Assembly: GCA_023653785.1 (NCBI GenBank)
Contig: JAMKCH010078420.1
Coordinates: 1 to 64,000 of the forward strand
Direction of reading: 5' to 3'
Source: Ophioderma brevispina
Taxonomy: Eukaryota > Echinodermata > Ophiuroidea > Amphilepidida > Ophiodermatidae
Length of the DNA: 64,000 nucleotides
Shown here one piece after another: positions 1-12,000 of this stretch. Below the pieces are notes generated by a model, which had not been told where the DNA came from, did no database searches, and saw only the letters and a list, made by a program, of their open reading frames with translations. The first letter of the stretch is position 1. Each line of letters opens with the position of its first letter. Both the position numbers and the translations under genes were made by a program.

Positions 1-395
1 ATAGATATATTTTATTTATTTATGGGCTAAAAGTACCCTTCAGAACGGTGGCACTCTCAATTACAAATCCAGTGCACCCACATTTAAAAATACAATAAAA
101 CGAACAATATCATATAATAAAATTACTATCAAATCTAAGAAAAAAGACATACAAAGAATTACACATGCAAGCACAGAACACCACAATGGGCGCTTGTACG
201 GCAGGCTCAATAGGTATCTGGCCAACAGACTGCTCCAGGAACAAACCCAAGCATGCAGAGACTAAACAAAGCGAATAACCTGTAGAAATAGCTTTAATGT
301 TCAGGTGAACCACGGTGGATGCATTTATTCTTCGCATCCTGGATGATCTGGAGGGCAAACAAAAGTCCATTCAAATATAATTTACCCTTCCGTGC
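1..395. other. No recognised gene; AT-rich flank
   Basis: Nothing can be named here. A minus-strand open stretch at 110-370 would encode a hydrophobic peptide with two possible membrane segments. It has no family signature, so it is treated as chance or unknown. Confidence 0.3.
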
Positions 396-619
396 AGGGC
401 CCTATAACCGGAGAAGAGAATGCTCCATCTGAATTAAAGGAAGGAATAAAGCACCATAAAGTAGGTAAAATTTACACATTTCAGTTAGAACAACAACCAG
501 CGTGGAGGAGTGTATACAACAGACCCGAAGAGGCCTCGTTGAATAGACAGGTCGGGAAAGCATTAAAAACCACTGCTAATCCCAGAGGCACCCAGAGTTA
601 CCGTTCAGAACAAGATTGA
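396..619 (+). CDS. Possible terminal exon, unknown product
   Basis: A pyrimidine-rich tract ending in CAG at about 393-395 resembles a 3' splice acceptor. It is followed by a frame open to a TGA at 617-619, giving about 74 codons of ordinary polar composition (several charged residues, proline and glutamine, no low complexity). A donor-like AAG|GTATGA lies at about 684, past the stop. No domain is recognised and no partner exon was found. It could equally be an intergenic chance ORF. Confidence 0.18.
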
Positions 620-1605
620 CTTGACCACATCGGGAGATTATTTTAAAAAAGTTACTACACCTACACAGAGTGTGCTCCTTTTAAGGTATGATTTGCTGGA
701 TTTATCAAAAAATTAGTTCTACATCAAGTGGGACCTTTGAAGGAAAAGAAACAGATGTAATTATGAAGTTATCACCAAAAACGAATACGTTCCAATAGTT
801 AGTAGTATCCATGTTGATACAATTTAATTGGGCCTTTTTTGTATTCATCAGAATCGCTACATCATGCCGGGCTCCATGCAAAACCAAGAGGTTACAAGTC
901 TTCAGTAGACTGGTAACATAGCTAACTCATAAGAACCAGAATTTTTCCACATTTCTTTTGGTTACACGCCAAAAAACTAAGGTATTGTTTGGCATTGAAT
1001 TTCAAGGAAGCACCCCCCTTAAAATCCTATTTATCAAGAAGGTAAATTTCGCAAGGCTCAACTTTATAGAATATATAATTCGTCAAGGTAGATTTTAACT
1101 CCATATGTCAGTAACGTTATGCACGTTCTTACTTATATCTAAATTCGTCATAACCCAACGTTGTATTTACGTGGTTATCCGAAAACAAATCATAGACCAC
1201 AATTACTTAGACACTTTTTGACAGTATCTCTGAACCAGGTTCCATGGCATATTAATTTTGTTTGTGCTAAAATCATATAAGTAGTAAATAAGTAGCTTCG
1301 GTAATCTATCATCGGTCATATTCGTAAGCGTTTTGAACATAAGATATTTTGTTTTCCTGCATATATTTGATTATATACCAGTATAAGGTCCCATAATAGG
1401 CTTCCTTAGCATGTATTTACGCTGGACATGCGCTGGACAGAACTTGCATAATGCAATGAGGGCAAAACAATTAGACCTTTTTAATTAAAGATGCCATTAA
1501 TAAAAATCGATCATAATACATATGATTCCCAAGGATAGACATCACATAGGCAATTAGCATATTACCTCTTGTTTAGACACATCCAATATCCTTTTATATG
1601 CACTC
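620..1605. other. No recognised feature
   Basis: AT-rich sequence without a long open frame, recognisable repeat end or RNA gene. It may be intron or decayed repeat. Confidence 0.3.
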
Positions 1606-2517
1606 AATCTATGAAAAAATACTAGGTAAACCTGGGGACCAAAATTGCTACAGCAGAAGGTGGTTTTGCGTAAATTGCTGTAAAAGATCTCCCAAACAAA
1701 AATTATCCAAAGGTTGAAAAGGGAAGCCTGGAAAGACATGCTAATTTGCATTATCTTACGTGGACATATACGCCCGTATTTTGACAAAGGTATGTAGCTC
1801 ATAAATGTATGTTAGGGGACGAATTTCCATTTTTCTGTTAGTATTTGAACAACCGGTTTTGCATGGCTATACCTGCAAGGTGTGTAGCACTTTCGATGGA
1901 TATATTAAAAGTGGAAAGTGATGGTCATTATTCAAGATGACCGCAATTTTCCCGCCAAAAATTAATTTTGCATTCTAGATGATTTGTCAGACTGCAATCG
2001 GGATGGGGAGATCTGTATTTAGCAAATTATTATCAGAGAGTGTTTATTCAAACACATTGGGTCAACTAGTGCCGGGGCCCTCCCTATTCGAAGTGATGGG
2101 TATATGTGCCTCGCCCAGATGAAAAATAGGGTCCTTTTCCCAGGTCCTTTCAGATAAAAGTACCCAAAAATACGGGATCATTCGGTACACAAGCTGAATA
2201 AAATGGGGTCATCCAGTATGAAACTTTAAGGGGGCCAATGATGTTAAAACCTTAAATTAAAATAGGAAATGTTTCTTTTTCAGAGTTCAAACTGCCATGG
2301 AATTATAACATTGTTGCCATTAAATTATAAATTTGTTAAAAATATGCACGTAGGCTGCAAATTTGTTTAATTTGGGTGTTCAAATTCTTTAAAAAAGTGG
2401 ACAATTTTATGCAAACTTGTGATAAAAGTGGATAGCAGGAAAGAAGAAAATGGGGGGTCATTAATGTGAACATTTTAAAAAGGGGTCATTTGGTAATAGC
2501 CTGAGCAATATGTAAAA

Positions 2518-2800
2518 TAAATGGTGCGCCCGCAGGCGGAGTGCCCATCTCTCTGTCATTGGCGTTTGGGCCAGACTCCCTCATCTAATGTTGCTGTGGG
2601 GGGTTCGCCACTCCTCCCGCACAGCGAGTCTGTTTTGCATTCCCAGCATATGCCGGTACCCATTTATACTCCTGGGTGGAGAGAGGCAAGCGAGGTAAAG
2701 TGCCTTGCCCAAGTGCACAACACATTGGCGACAGCGGGGCTCGAACCCACAACCTTATGTTTATGAGGCGAGCGCTGATCCACTGCACCACATGTGCCCA
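2518..2800 (-). mobile_element. tRNA-derived SINE inserted in copy A
   Basis: Read on the minus strand, it starts with a tRNA-like head. An A-box-like GTGGTGCAGTGGATCAG is followed by a B-box-like GGGTTCGAGCCCC. A CACTTGGGCAAGGCACTT core of the type common in metazoan SINEs comes next. The inverted paralogue at 28-30 kb has different sequence at the equivalent position (about 28835-28980), so this is an insertion that postdates the duplication of the host element. Known: such A/B boxes drive RNA polymerase III transcription. Confidence 0.75.
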
Positions 2801-2859
2801 CAATATGTAGGACAGCAGAATAAAAAGGCGGCCAAGCATTCAAGATGTCACCAAAGTCA

Positions 2860-3125
2860 GCATCTCACAGACCTTGACTACGCAGCTCTAACAGGGGATG
2901 TGATATGTGCTGCACAAGATCTACTACAAAGCCTCATTTGAGAATGCTGCAGATAAAGTCAGCCTACATCTAAATGCCAAAGAGACGGAATGGAATACAT
3001 GACCGTCAATGAGGGAAGAGAATCATCAACCTATCTGCAGTACACACGGTACCCAACTCAAAAAGGTTAGACCTCAAGTTCTCCGGGTCCTATGTTGGAC
3101 AGCAAGAAAGACTCAAGAGTTAAAG
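2860..3125 (+). pseudogene. LINE reverse transcriptase fragment in copy A
   Basis: The translation, with frameshifts and stops, follows the non-LTR reverse transcriptase palm and post-palm pattern. It shows a TDLDYA motif at the usual YADD position, then DLLQSL, then a KETE-like block followed by YMTVN. The second aspartate of YADD is not preserved, so the piece is dead. The same fragment occurs in copy B, so it was acquired before the two copies separated. Confidence 0.65.
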
Positions 3126-3649
3126 GGCCGTGGCATGATCGCTAATAGTATCGTTCCCATACTCCAACGATTTTACCGGAAGTGGTCAACATTTTGGTTT
3201 TTGAAGAAAGCTACTATTTTTCTCATTTACCCTGTGAAATCTTAGGGCTAAAGGATATTGGTTTGGAAGTTATGAGCGAAAATGTACCCCATATTGGTCG
3301 ACGGAGATTAATTTTACACATATAGGGCTAAGAAAATCATATTTTTAGCTCTCACGTGAAAACGTGTTGAAATATCAGCGCAAAACTCTACAGATGGGGT
3401 TTAGGGGCGAAGACCAATCTATCAATATGAAAACTGTATTACTTAAATCGGGTCGTCTTCTTCTAATATATTGTATAATAACCAAAATATAGGCAAAAAT
3501 GGCACATAGGTTTTATGCAAATTAGCATGTCTTGCCATGCTTCCTTTTTTCTACCTTTTTGATATGTTGTTCGGGAGGGTTTATACAACAAGTTACAGCA
3601 AGAAAACCTTCTGTAGCAGTTTTGTCCAGGTCATAACGTAGATTGAGTG

Positions 3650-5345
3650 GACTATTATGGTCTTTTAAAGTTCTACTTATTATGACTCCAAGATATTATA
3701 TTCATTAACTTCTTTTATTAAACCATTGGTATAGTCCATTTAGTTGACCTATTGACACGTTTACCAGTTATAAGAACTCCACATGTTGTCAGAATTAAAA
3801 CTCCACCTCCACTTTGAGGCAAAATCATGACACGTATCAGAAATATTTGGAAGGTGTTTGGCATTATCGCTATTAAAACAATATCCCATCATCCCACATT
3901 TAAGACATTTTATCTTGATATAGAAAATAAATAATATAGATATTAGTTATGCAGGCAGCATCTTACTCAACTCATTAATCAAAATGGAAAATAACACAGG
4001 TGAGAATACACAACCCTGTTTACTCCAATATATTGGTCCCAGAAAAATCCGTAATGAATATCATCCCGTATTACTTTAGCTTTAGTCTTTGAATAAATAA
4101 TGCTTATCAGCCTCCAAATTTTCCTCTAATAGCCAACGTTCCTATAGAATATAAAAACCTCCCGCCAAACGAATCAAATGCGTACAGGATCCAAGATGCA
4201 AAATCGTGTTCAGACCATGACATTTTCAAAATAGAGGCAATACTTTTTAAAAAAAAATGTTGTTTTTCACACCGATGATCTTTGCGAAAACCTCCCCGGA
4301 CCCTCCGTAAGAACATTATTTCCATCTAAGAAGGTGGTAATTGAGTTTGGCAATTATAACGATTAAAAACTTTTCAGAACCCCCAACCGATAATTGTATG
4401 CCAGAAACTTCAAGTTTCTGCTTGTTACCCTTTTTAGGGATTGGTATTATCATCCCCTCATATCCCATTCTTTAGGTATACATTGCATCGTAAAAATTCT
4501 TTTAAACAATAAAGACGGACTTAACCATGTAAGTCCTGCACTGAAGTCAATCTTAAGAGCTCATTCGTGATCGAATCTGAGCCGGGTGTTTTTTTTATTT
4601 TTTGGCGGCATTTTTAAGTCCGTGGGGCCCGATCGCTAATTACCTCGTCCCCAGAAGCCCCAGATTATTAAACCGGAATGGTCAATATTTTGCTATCGGA
4701 AGAAAGCCACATATTTTTTCTATTTAACTTTACCCTGTGAAATCTTAGAGTCAAAGTATGTTTGGGTTTGGAAGTTATGAACTAAAATGTGCCCCATTGT
4801 GGTCGACCAATATTAATTTTATACAGTACTCTATGGGTCTTACAAAGTCACGTTTTTAGCTCTCACGTCAAAACAGATTGAAATATCAGCGCGAAATTTT
4901 ACAGATGGGGTTTTGGAGTGAATGACAATCTATCAAGATGAAAACTTCATATCCTTAAATCGGGCCATCCCCCTTTAAAGACATAAAAACGTCATTCTCA
5001 GTTATTGAAATTGAATCAAGAGTGGACATAACATTCCTGCTATTAATACCGTCAATGATTAAATTGATTAAATTATCATTACCATTACGCATATTATCAA
5101 CCGCAATTTTAACATATTGATGAAAAATGTCATCTTTACAAGGTGCAATCAGATTTATATTCATTTTTCCAAGAGTATTCTAATGCATCATTATAGACAT
5201 TTGCATTGAGGATTTATCTTTACACACTTGCCCTGTATTGGGATTAACAACCGAAGATGGCAGCTTATTTTTGGTACTGCCACGCAGTAGTTTCCAAAAA
5301 TCCTTGCAAGAAGGTCCACCTTTCTGAGCGACCTTAACACTCTAG
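3650..5345 (-). pseudogene. Decayed LINE pol (reverse transcriptase), minus strand
   Basis: Minus-strand translations are in family order. DFWKLLRG and SSVVNPNTGQVC (about 5340-5220) are typical of the linker between endonuclease and RT. Then come LPLR-like sequence, CIPKEWDM (about 4480), GGFRKDHRCE (about 4270-4300), and AFDS followed by LYSIGTLAIRGK (about 4150). Multiple stops and frameshifts make it a pseudogene. It is interrupted at about 4600-4972 by a repeat related to the right part of the 1.6-3.6 kb element. A separate fragment at 13560-13830 may come from the same family. Confidence 0.7.
4600..4972 (+). repeat. Partial copy of the copy A/B element
   Basis: This segment aligns by eye with about 3125-3470. 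Shared words include CCCTGTGAAATCTTAG, GCTCTCACGT and GAAATATCAGCGC, and both end in an ATCGGG(C/T) tract. It lies inside the LINE pseudogene and carries neither terminal repeat, so it is a truncated copy or solo segment. Confidence 0.65.
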
Positions 5346-5384
5346 TTAGGGAGCCAAGGATCTTGAAATTGAAATATTTTGCCC

Positions 5385-5965
5385 GGGCTGCTCTAAAATT
5401 TTGGTGACTATATTCAAGTAGGGGAACATCTTGGGCATCAGAAAACTGATGTTGGATTATTTTTAACGATTGCGAAAAAATAGAAATCCAAGATGGCGTC
5501 CAAAATGGCCGCCGATTTGACTAACGAACCGATTTTAGCGGTAACTTTTGATTGTAATCTTAAAATGGAATGCAATTTGTGTCATCTGAAAGAGAATTAA
5601 ATTATCTACACGCTGGTATCAAAATGTGTGAGTTTAAGAATTATTTAAGGTGCAAATTTGAGGGAAAATCACATTTTTTGGCATTTTTAACCAAAAAATG
5701 AAATATTCGTATCTGATGTTCCTTTGATATGGCCAGAACCTAATCATCAATTGAGCCAATTTTTTCTACAGATTTTACCTAATAACACACGTTAGTCATA
5801 TCAAAATTACAGTTATGTACCTTATTCAGAAACGAAGTTATTCTGTAACGAAGGTCATCAATCAGTTACACAGAGAAGTTGGCTTACCGCGCACATTTTG
5901 CTAAAAGTGATCATAATTTTTTGATCATGAGAAAACTCATGACCAAAATCCCTCAATTGAAAGTA
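5385..5965 (+). repeat. Dispersed repeat shared with 13.0-13.5 kb
   Basis: It contains a segment around 5475-5515 with the words AATCCAAGATGGCGTCCAAA. The reverse complement of that segment occurs at about 13420-13470. In both places it abuts LINE pol sequence and the words GCTCTAAAATTTT. No ends were defined and no coding potential seen. Confidence 0.5.
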
Positions 5966-5974
5966 CACATTATA

Positions 5975-6151
5975 CACTGTTAAAAATGTTCTTAAAAAAC
6001 GTTGTTTTGACTGTCAGCTGGGACTCAAAACGTGCAAATAACTGTAAAAAGGGACTCGAAACGGGCAAAAACTGTAAAAAAGTCGTTTTAACTGTTGTGA
6101 GTCCTAGCTGCCAGTCAATACGACGTTATTTACTGAACATTGTTAACAGTG
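5975..6151. mobile_element. Short MITE with TA flanks
   Basis: The 177-bp unit begins CACTGTTAAAAATGTTC and ends with an imperfect inverse (GAACATTGTTAACAGTG). Inner inverted blocks follow around GTCAGCTGGGACTC and GAGTCCTAGCTGCCAGTC. TA flanks both sides, as expected for a Tc1/mariner-type target duplication. It is non-coding. Confidence 0.6.
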
Positions 6152-6450
6152 TAGGTGTCATTTCAAAATACAATGCAATGCTTATTTATATCTGATACAT
6201 TTAAATCGATCAAGAATTTTAGCACTAAATGCCCTTTCAAACATTTTAAAAGCAAAATCTTAAGTAGGTATTACAGTGTGATATCAAGTTCTTTACCTGA
6301 GGTATTTTGTAGCATACCAGTTGGAAGGAATATGATTGCAACCCTATTATTTTGCCATTTTACTAATGAAACCATCTGTTTGAAAATTTGGTAAATCAAT
6401 GCCTAATAAGTACATGAACATTGCTCTCCATGACATCATAACTATATAGC
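6152..6450. other. No recognised feature
   Basis: Short AT-rich interval between a MITE and a fold-back element, with no supported gene. Confidence 0.3.
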
Positions 6451-7400
6451 AGGGGACTGTAGTGTAAGAGTGTGCGCTTCCGGATAAAATTGTGAAATTT
6501 TGCACACAAGTACTTTAGGCCTTGATAATCCATAAAATTGATGGAAGCACTTGCCAACCCCCCTTAATGTCCCCCAGCTTGGGCTTCAAGGTTATACAGG
6601 GGTCAAAAATTTAAAATGTTCCGAATGTGTTAAAAAGCACACCATGGTGTTTGTCTGGTCACAAGGATTCCAAAAGGTATAGTTTACACTATCTATGGCT
6701 TATAGTTCCGGAGTTATGGGGTAAAAACTGTAAAAATGGTGAAAAAGTCAATTTTGGTGTGTACATGGGTCAAAAGTTAAAAATTGCTTTGTTTCAGTTA
6801 TATGTGGTGCAAATTGTGTCCCTAGTTAAAGGATTGAAATAAGGAATAGTTTGCCTTATTCTGTTGGCTTATTTTTCACGTTATCCAACAAAATGGGTCA
6901 CAGGTCAATAGAATCCAATAGCTGGCCAGAGCTGTTGCTTTATGCGCCTTTCGTTAATAACCAGACATGTAAGATAGTCAAAAACTATTCTAAAATTTCA
7001 TATTCTAGAGCTAAACCAACAATTTGAACCACCTTTTAAACAAAATTGGAGCAAACTTTTATTTTTGACCCCTGTACAAACTAAAATTGACTTTTTTTAA
7101 AAACCATTTTTACAGTTTTTACCCCATAATTCCTAAACTATAAGTCACAGGTAGTATAAATATACCTTTTTGGAGTCCTTGTAACCAGACAGACATCATG
7201 GGTACTTCAACACAATCGGAACATTTTAAAAATTTTACCCCGTGTAACCTTGAAACCAAGCATGGGGCCATAAAAGGGGTGTGGCAAGTGCTTTCATCAA
7301 TTTTTTTGTGATTAATAATGTATAAAGTCTTTGTGTACCAAAATTACAATTTATTCCGGATTTGCACACTCACATAAGATCTTTTCACTACAGTCCCCCA
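6451..7400. mobile_element. Fold-back element, about 950 bp
   Basis: The left arm, starting AGGGGACTGTAGTG at 6451, is matched in inverse by the right arm ending CACTACAGTCCCCCA near 7400. The complementarity continues almost to the centre at about 6900-6940. Inner landmarks repeated in inverse include GTTATGGGGTAAAAACTGTA, CAAGGATTCCAAAAGGTATA and ACAGGGGTCAAAAAT. A single strand could form a hairpin of over 400 bp. No ORF is credible. It shares the GGTATAGTTT and TATAGTTC words with other fold-backs at 51.2 and 63.3 kb. Confidence 0.8.
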
Positions 7401-8755
7401 CTAATAGAAACCTTCAAATGCCGGATGATTAACACGTTTGCTAAAATTACATATTTCCAAGCTCGGGATTCAAGCCATACAATACAACGAAGGTTTGACA
7501 AAGAGCCTTTCTTCCCCAATGGAAGGTGTTGTGTCAATATATTTTGCTGCAGAAATCATGGTCCTACAATTAGAAAAAAGTGTTTTGTCTTATCGGTTGC
7601 AACAACCCTTTTCGGAGGCTATGCTAACGTTTGCACGCTGATACAAGAATTAACCTATTTACTTTCATTTACACATGGCTCTGTGTAAGACTCCTGTTGT
7701 TGGATAGATAATAAACTAAGAGCCAATCTTGTGGATTTACAAGTTTTGTTTGACCCCATGTTTGACCCAATGCTTTAAGGCTGTGATAGGCAAGCCTGAA
7801 ATTAGCCATGTTTCACTTGTTTATTCCTAAACAAAGACATACTAATAAAATCAGTATATAGATCCTCTGTAGAATATTCAGAGAAACCAAAAAATGAATA
7901 TTCCGGGGGGGGGGGGGGTAAACTGGGAATTCTGGTCGGGAAACCACCCGCGTTACAAAAAAAACGCGAGACCTGGGGCTGTCTCGAGAGACTTGCAATA
8001 TAGGGATCAAATTAAACCTATGTCTCTGTCAGTCTCACATAGGTATAAAATTTTACTTTTCAGTTTCAGGTTGAGTATAAAATCAGCAGGTATCTGTTAG
8101 AATAATGATTTTTTGTATTGATTTCATGCTCAATAATAGAATAAAAAGTCCCATAAATAGCTCAAATGAAGTGTGAAAATCCCAGGTTAAAATTCCATTG
8201 GTAATATTGACTGGCCCTGGGTATGGATAGCGTGTCCCTTTGAATAGGTCTGGTGTCAAAGAGGGTATCCGTTTGAACAGATCTGGTCTCGGAGGGTATC
8301 CATTTTCATCCGTTTTGCGTCCGCGGAGAGCACCACCGGAACCTTGTAACTAGGGTGGTACCAGGGCTCGTGTACAGGTTACCCCCCCGGTAATAAGTAT
8401 TGTCATTCTTTCCACATGTGTCCAACAAACTAAACCCAAAATTTTCTGACACACCACATACCATACACACGCACATACATACACAAGTCTAAAACACGTA
8501 GTATACCGAGAATTGTGCTTGTAAAACGACTGACTTAGAATAGTTAAAAATTTAGAATAGATTACTGAAAACAGGATTAAGGAAACTGAGTAAGGAAATA
8601 AATTCCCTTGATATGCCGTGCAAACGTTACTCCAAATGATGTTAACTTCATAACCATCTGAAAGAAAAAGAGAAAGTTCTTCCTGAAGTATTTATGATAA
8701 AAAACGCACATGCTTTTTATACGTGCCAAAGCTCAGGGGGTTGAAGACGGGGAAA
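7401..8755. other. No recognised gene; G-homopolymer
   Basis: Only low-level features are visible: a G run at about 7905-7918 and CCCCCCC at about 8385. The short overlapping open frames on both strands show no family signature. Confidence 0.3.
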
Positions 8756-9857
8756 AAAGTAGTAGGTATTTTCTTAATTTAGAAAAAAAAAACACTATGA
8801 GCAAAAACTTATTCGAAAATTGATGTTGATGGTGATGAAATTAGAACCTAAGGATATTCGTAATGTTGAAGCTGGTTTATTCAAAATGTGTATACATTGA
8901 ACAATATTAATGATAATTGTGATATTGACTCGGTCTTTTTTTTTTGCAACAAAACCCTTTCGGAGCTAGATAGCGATTAGTGGTTTAATTTGAAGGTCGA
9001 TAACGAATGGGGAATGTTGGAAAACTGTCGGGTCAATGCCTTTTAAATGATAAATTCTGAGAAGGACGGGGTTTTACCATCAGGATTTTATAAATCTTTT
9101 TGGATATGAAATTAGGGGTCCGCCTACGTGAACTACTTAACTATTTTTTGCTACGGTATCCTCTCAGTTTCCCAAAGAAGAGGTATCATGACACCTATTG
9201 CTTAAAAAGGATAAATCTTTGATTATCTGGAAACCTGGAGGCCCATCTCACTTTTTCCTGACCGTAGATTATAAAATAATTACAAAGTCGCTTGCAAACC
9301 GTATGAAAGTTGTTCTTCTTAAAGGGTCGCATATTGGCGAAAATGTTAGATTAATTTTGGATATCAAAATTTACAGATGTTGCGAATATTATGGTTTGCC
9401 TTGTTTAAAGACATTTGATAAAATGATTTGGAATTGTATAAATAAAACTCTGCTAAATTTGGTTTTTGACCCCGATTTCCAGAGATGGATTTATATTTAT
9501 AGATAAAACGGAGCTGAAAGTTGCGTTATAAATAATGGTTATGTATTTCATGCCTCTTCATTTTCTTCAAAATTTTGATCGGTTTTCTTCAAGGTCGCGG
9601 TTTTGTTGTCAACTTACATTTTATTTTTGATAGTTCAAACTTTAAGCATTCAATCTGGTATCAAAGAAAAAGTCCAAAAGGTATAAACGCGTCTTCTTGT
9701 ATCGTGTGATTTAAAAGATTATGATATTTAAATAAGTCAGTATGCAGATAGATGAAACCACTTTGAAAATATATTAGGACGGTAAACAAATGACTCTTTG
9801 CAGGAAACATTGGAGCGTTTGGATAAATTTCAGTTATTTTCGGTTTGCATAAAAGCT

Positions 9858-10254
9858 ATAATAAAACAGTACACGATTTATAGGCGAGGCAGTTAAGAAT
9901 TCAAATGTTGTTCATTGTGAAAATAGGGACGATGATTGGTTAACGATTCCATTTTTATTAGGTAGGAAAGATATTAATGATCTGAAACATTAAAAATATG
10001 AGTTGATGTTAACTTCAATAAGCGAATTGATGATATAAAGAAAACCTGCAAATGTGGAAGAAGAGAAATCTTACCCTGTTGTATAGCATAATAAAAGTAC
10101 GATTTATGGAGGCAGTAAGGAATCGCAAATGTTGGTCATGTGAAAATAGACAGATGAATTGGTTAAACGATTCCATTTTTTATTAGGTATGCATATATTC
10201 CATGAGAGAAACATAATATGGTTGCTGTTAACTTCAATAAGCGAAAAGATGATA
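9858..10254 (+). repeat. Internal tandem duplication in the LINE
   Basis: Two diverged copies of about 225 bp lie back to back. The first is 9858-10084. The second starts at about 10086 and resumes after the TIR element, at 11346-11397. Both contain GTTAACTTCAATAAGCGAA and GAAATCTTAC. The first copy preserves the uninterrupted site that the TIR element hit in the second copy. Confidence 0.7.
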
Positions 10255-11345
10255 CAGGGTGAGTCAAAAAGATTCACACTCGTTTGTTTGAATTTGTCTA
10301 CAGCATTGAAAAAATCTACCAAAGATACGGATTACCATATATAAAACTAGATTATTTCACCTACTAGAGAAATTTGAATTTTGATTTTTGAACTTCATTG
10401 CGAAGTTATGGCTAACTTAAAGATAGGTACCCGTTTTTCACTCTGTCCACGGAATCACTGTTTTGGAATTTGGCCAAAGAGACTTTGGATGAGTCTACAC
10501 AAATACATCATGACATTCTTTGCTTGCTTGATACCTTTGTGTAAACCTTCAACAAGAAAAATGTTAAACTATTTCATTAATCTGAAATCAATAACAAATT
10601 ATGGAATCTTACAACCAAATTTTGGAGCATTACTTCAATAAATGTTCGAAATTGATCACATATCTTTTCGCGGAAACTAAATGCAAATATGTAGGCAACC
10701 CTGTGCAATACAGCCGGCTGACCCACATTTCCACTGACTCCTTCATAACCTGATGGGTGGGGGGGGGGGGCTACTTTGGGGAATCAATATTTGAACATTA
10801 CACACAGTAAAAACATCCATATGTCTTTCTTTACATCTCATTCCTTTCTTCTCCCTTCCTCTCTTTCCCTACTCCCTTTTGCTTGTCCTTTTCCCACTTT
10901 CCCGCTTGCCGCTAGCTTAAGCTTATTCCTGGTCAGGCCTTGGGGAAGGGGACAATGCGTCCCCTTCCCCTGCCCCTGTTACGCTACTGTCATTGACTAT
11001 TGTTAAGAAAATATTATCAACAACAGTTGTTACAGATATGGTAATGGTTACTTTAGAACAAAATACAAAAACTAATGCGTAAAAGTAACAGTAAAAGTAA
11101 CAGTGACTCAATGGCTTTTGCTGCTGTGCAAGTGGAAGAATTGTACACCGGGTTCAATATGGTTTTTGGCGCCTTTCCGTTAATTTACCTAGCTGCAATA
11201 TCCAAAAAGGTAAATGTTAGATTTTTTACCAATGATAGTGGATATAATGAGCTATTGTTTTCCATTGTCTAAAAAAACAATTCTAAACTTGTTAAATATT
11301 TTTAAGTTTTTCTGAAATCGAGTGTAAATCTTTTGACTCACCCTG
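10255..11345. mobile_element. Tc1/mariner-like non-autonomous element
   Basis: The 1091-bp insertion has terminal inverted repeats of about 28 bp starting CAGGGTGAGTCAAAAAGATT, and TA lies directly outside both ends. Removing it and one TA restores GATGATATAAAGAAAA, exactly the sequence of the unbroken paralogous segment near 10031. This confirms both boundaries and the TA target duplication. No transposase ORF is visible; the interior includes a CT-rich tract near 10840-10910 and a self-complementary GGGGAAGGGGA region near 10945-10975. Confidence 0.88.
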
Positions 11346-12000
11346 TATAAAGAAAACCCTGCAAATGTGGAAGAAGAGAAATCTTACACCTGTTGGGTAA
11401 GATCACTTGATCAAAACTTTCGCTGTGTCTAAACTTGTATATCCTTTTTTCAGTATTTCCAAACCCTCCAGAGCAATTTTAAGGAGCTTGATAGTATTGT
11501 GTATTTTTTTTTTGTGAATGGGGTTTCAGATAAGATTAAGAGAATGACTATGATCCTACCCTGTTCAAAGGAAGCATGCCATTTTGTAATTACAAATGAT
11601 CTGCAATTAAAATTGCCTGGATCAAACTGTTTTATGATAAATCCAACGATGCTAATAGGAAATTGCTGTTCATAATTTCAATTCAGGCTTTTGGCGTGAC
11701 TGCTATTTAAATGTAATTTTAAGAACACTGAGTTCTTTATCGAACATTTATAGAACCTCTTTGGTAAAAATATTGTGAATACTGGGCTACCATTCGTTTT
11801 AAGAAACCAGATGAGACCAGTATTTTCAATAAGATTGTTTGATCAATTCGTTTATTAAAATTGCATGATATAAGGCATTCTTCTGGAAACACTGGTTTTG
11901 ATCTGGTATTGTGTATATAAAAGACATCATGTCGGATAATTTTGAATTTTTGAATGTTAAACCTTGCAAGGAGATATTTCTAACACTATAAACTGGTTCC

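Larger units (their letters stand above)
1610..3645 (+). mobile_element. Long-TIR element, copy A
   Basis: The ends at about 1620-1765 and 3500-3640 are imperfect inverted repeats of about 130 bp. Shared words include TTGCTACAG, AAGCATGGCAAGACATGC and ATGCAAATTAGCATG. The whole unit recurs in inverted orientation at about 28040-29910, where the same order of segments is recognisable. This copy carries a SINE (2518-2800) that copy B lacks, and both copies carry the same scrap of LINE reverse transcriptase. No transposase ORF is visible, so it looks like a non-autonomous DNA element. Boundaries are approximate because no clear target duplication was seen. Confidence 0.6.
8760..12000 (+). pseudogene. 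Decayed L1/Tx1-like LINE pol, split by a TIR element
   Basis: Plus-strand frames give non-LTR reverse transcriptase hallmarks in order. VDYKIITKSLANRMK (about 9265-9310) is followed by IGENVRLILD, then a TFDKMIWN block that is the AFDKxxW equivalent (9410-9430). INNGYV (about 9528) and LQETLERLDKF (about 9800) follow. Past the insertion come LVYPFSVFPNPPEQ (about 11430-11470) and KIKRMTMILP (about 11535). The longest unbroken piece is 9198-9506, and stops and frameshifts are frequent. A 1.09-kb TA-flanked element interrupts it at 10255-11345. Assignment to the Tx1/L1-type group rests on remembered family patterns. Confidence 0.75.
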
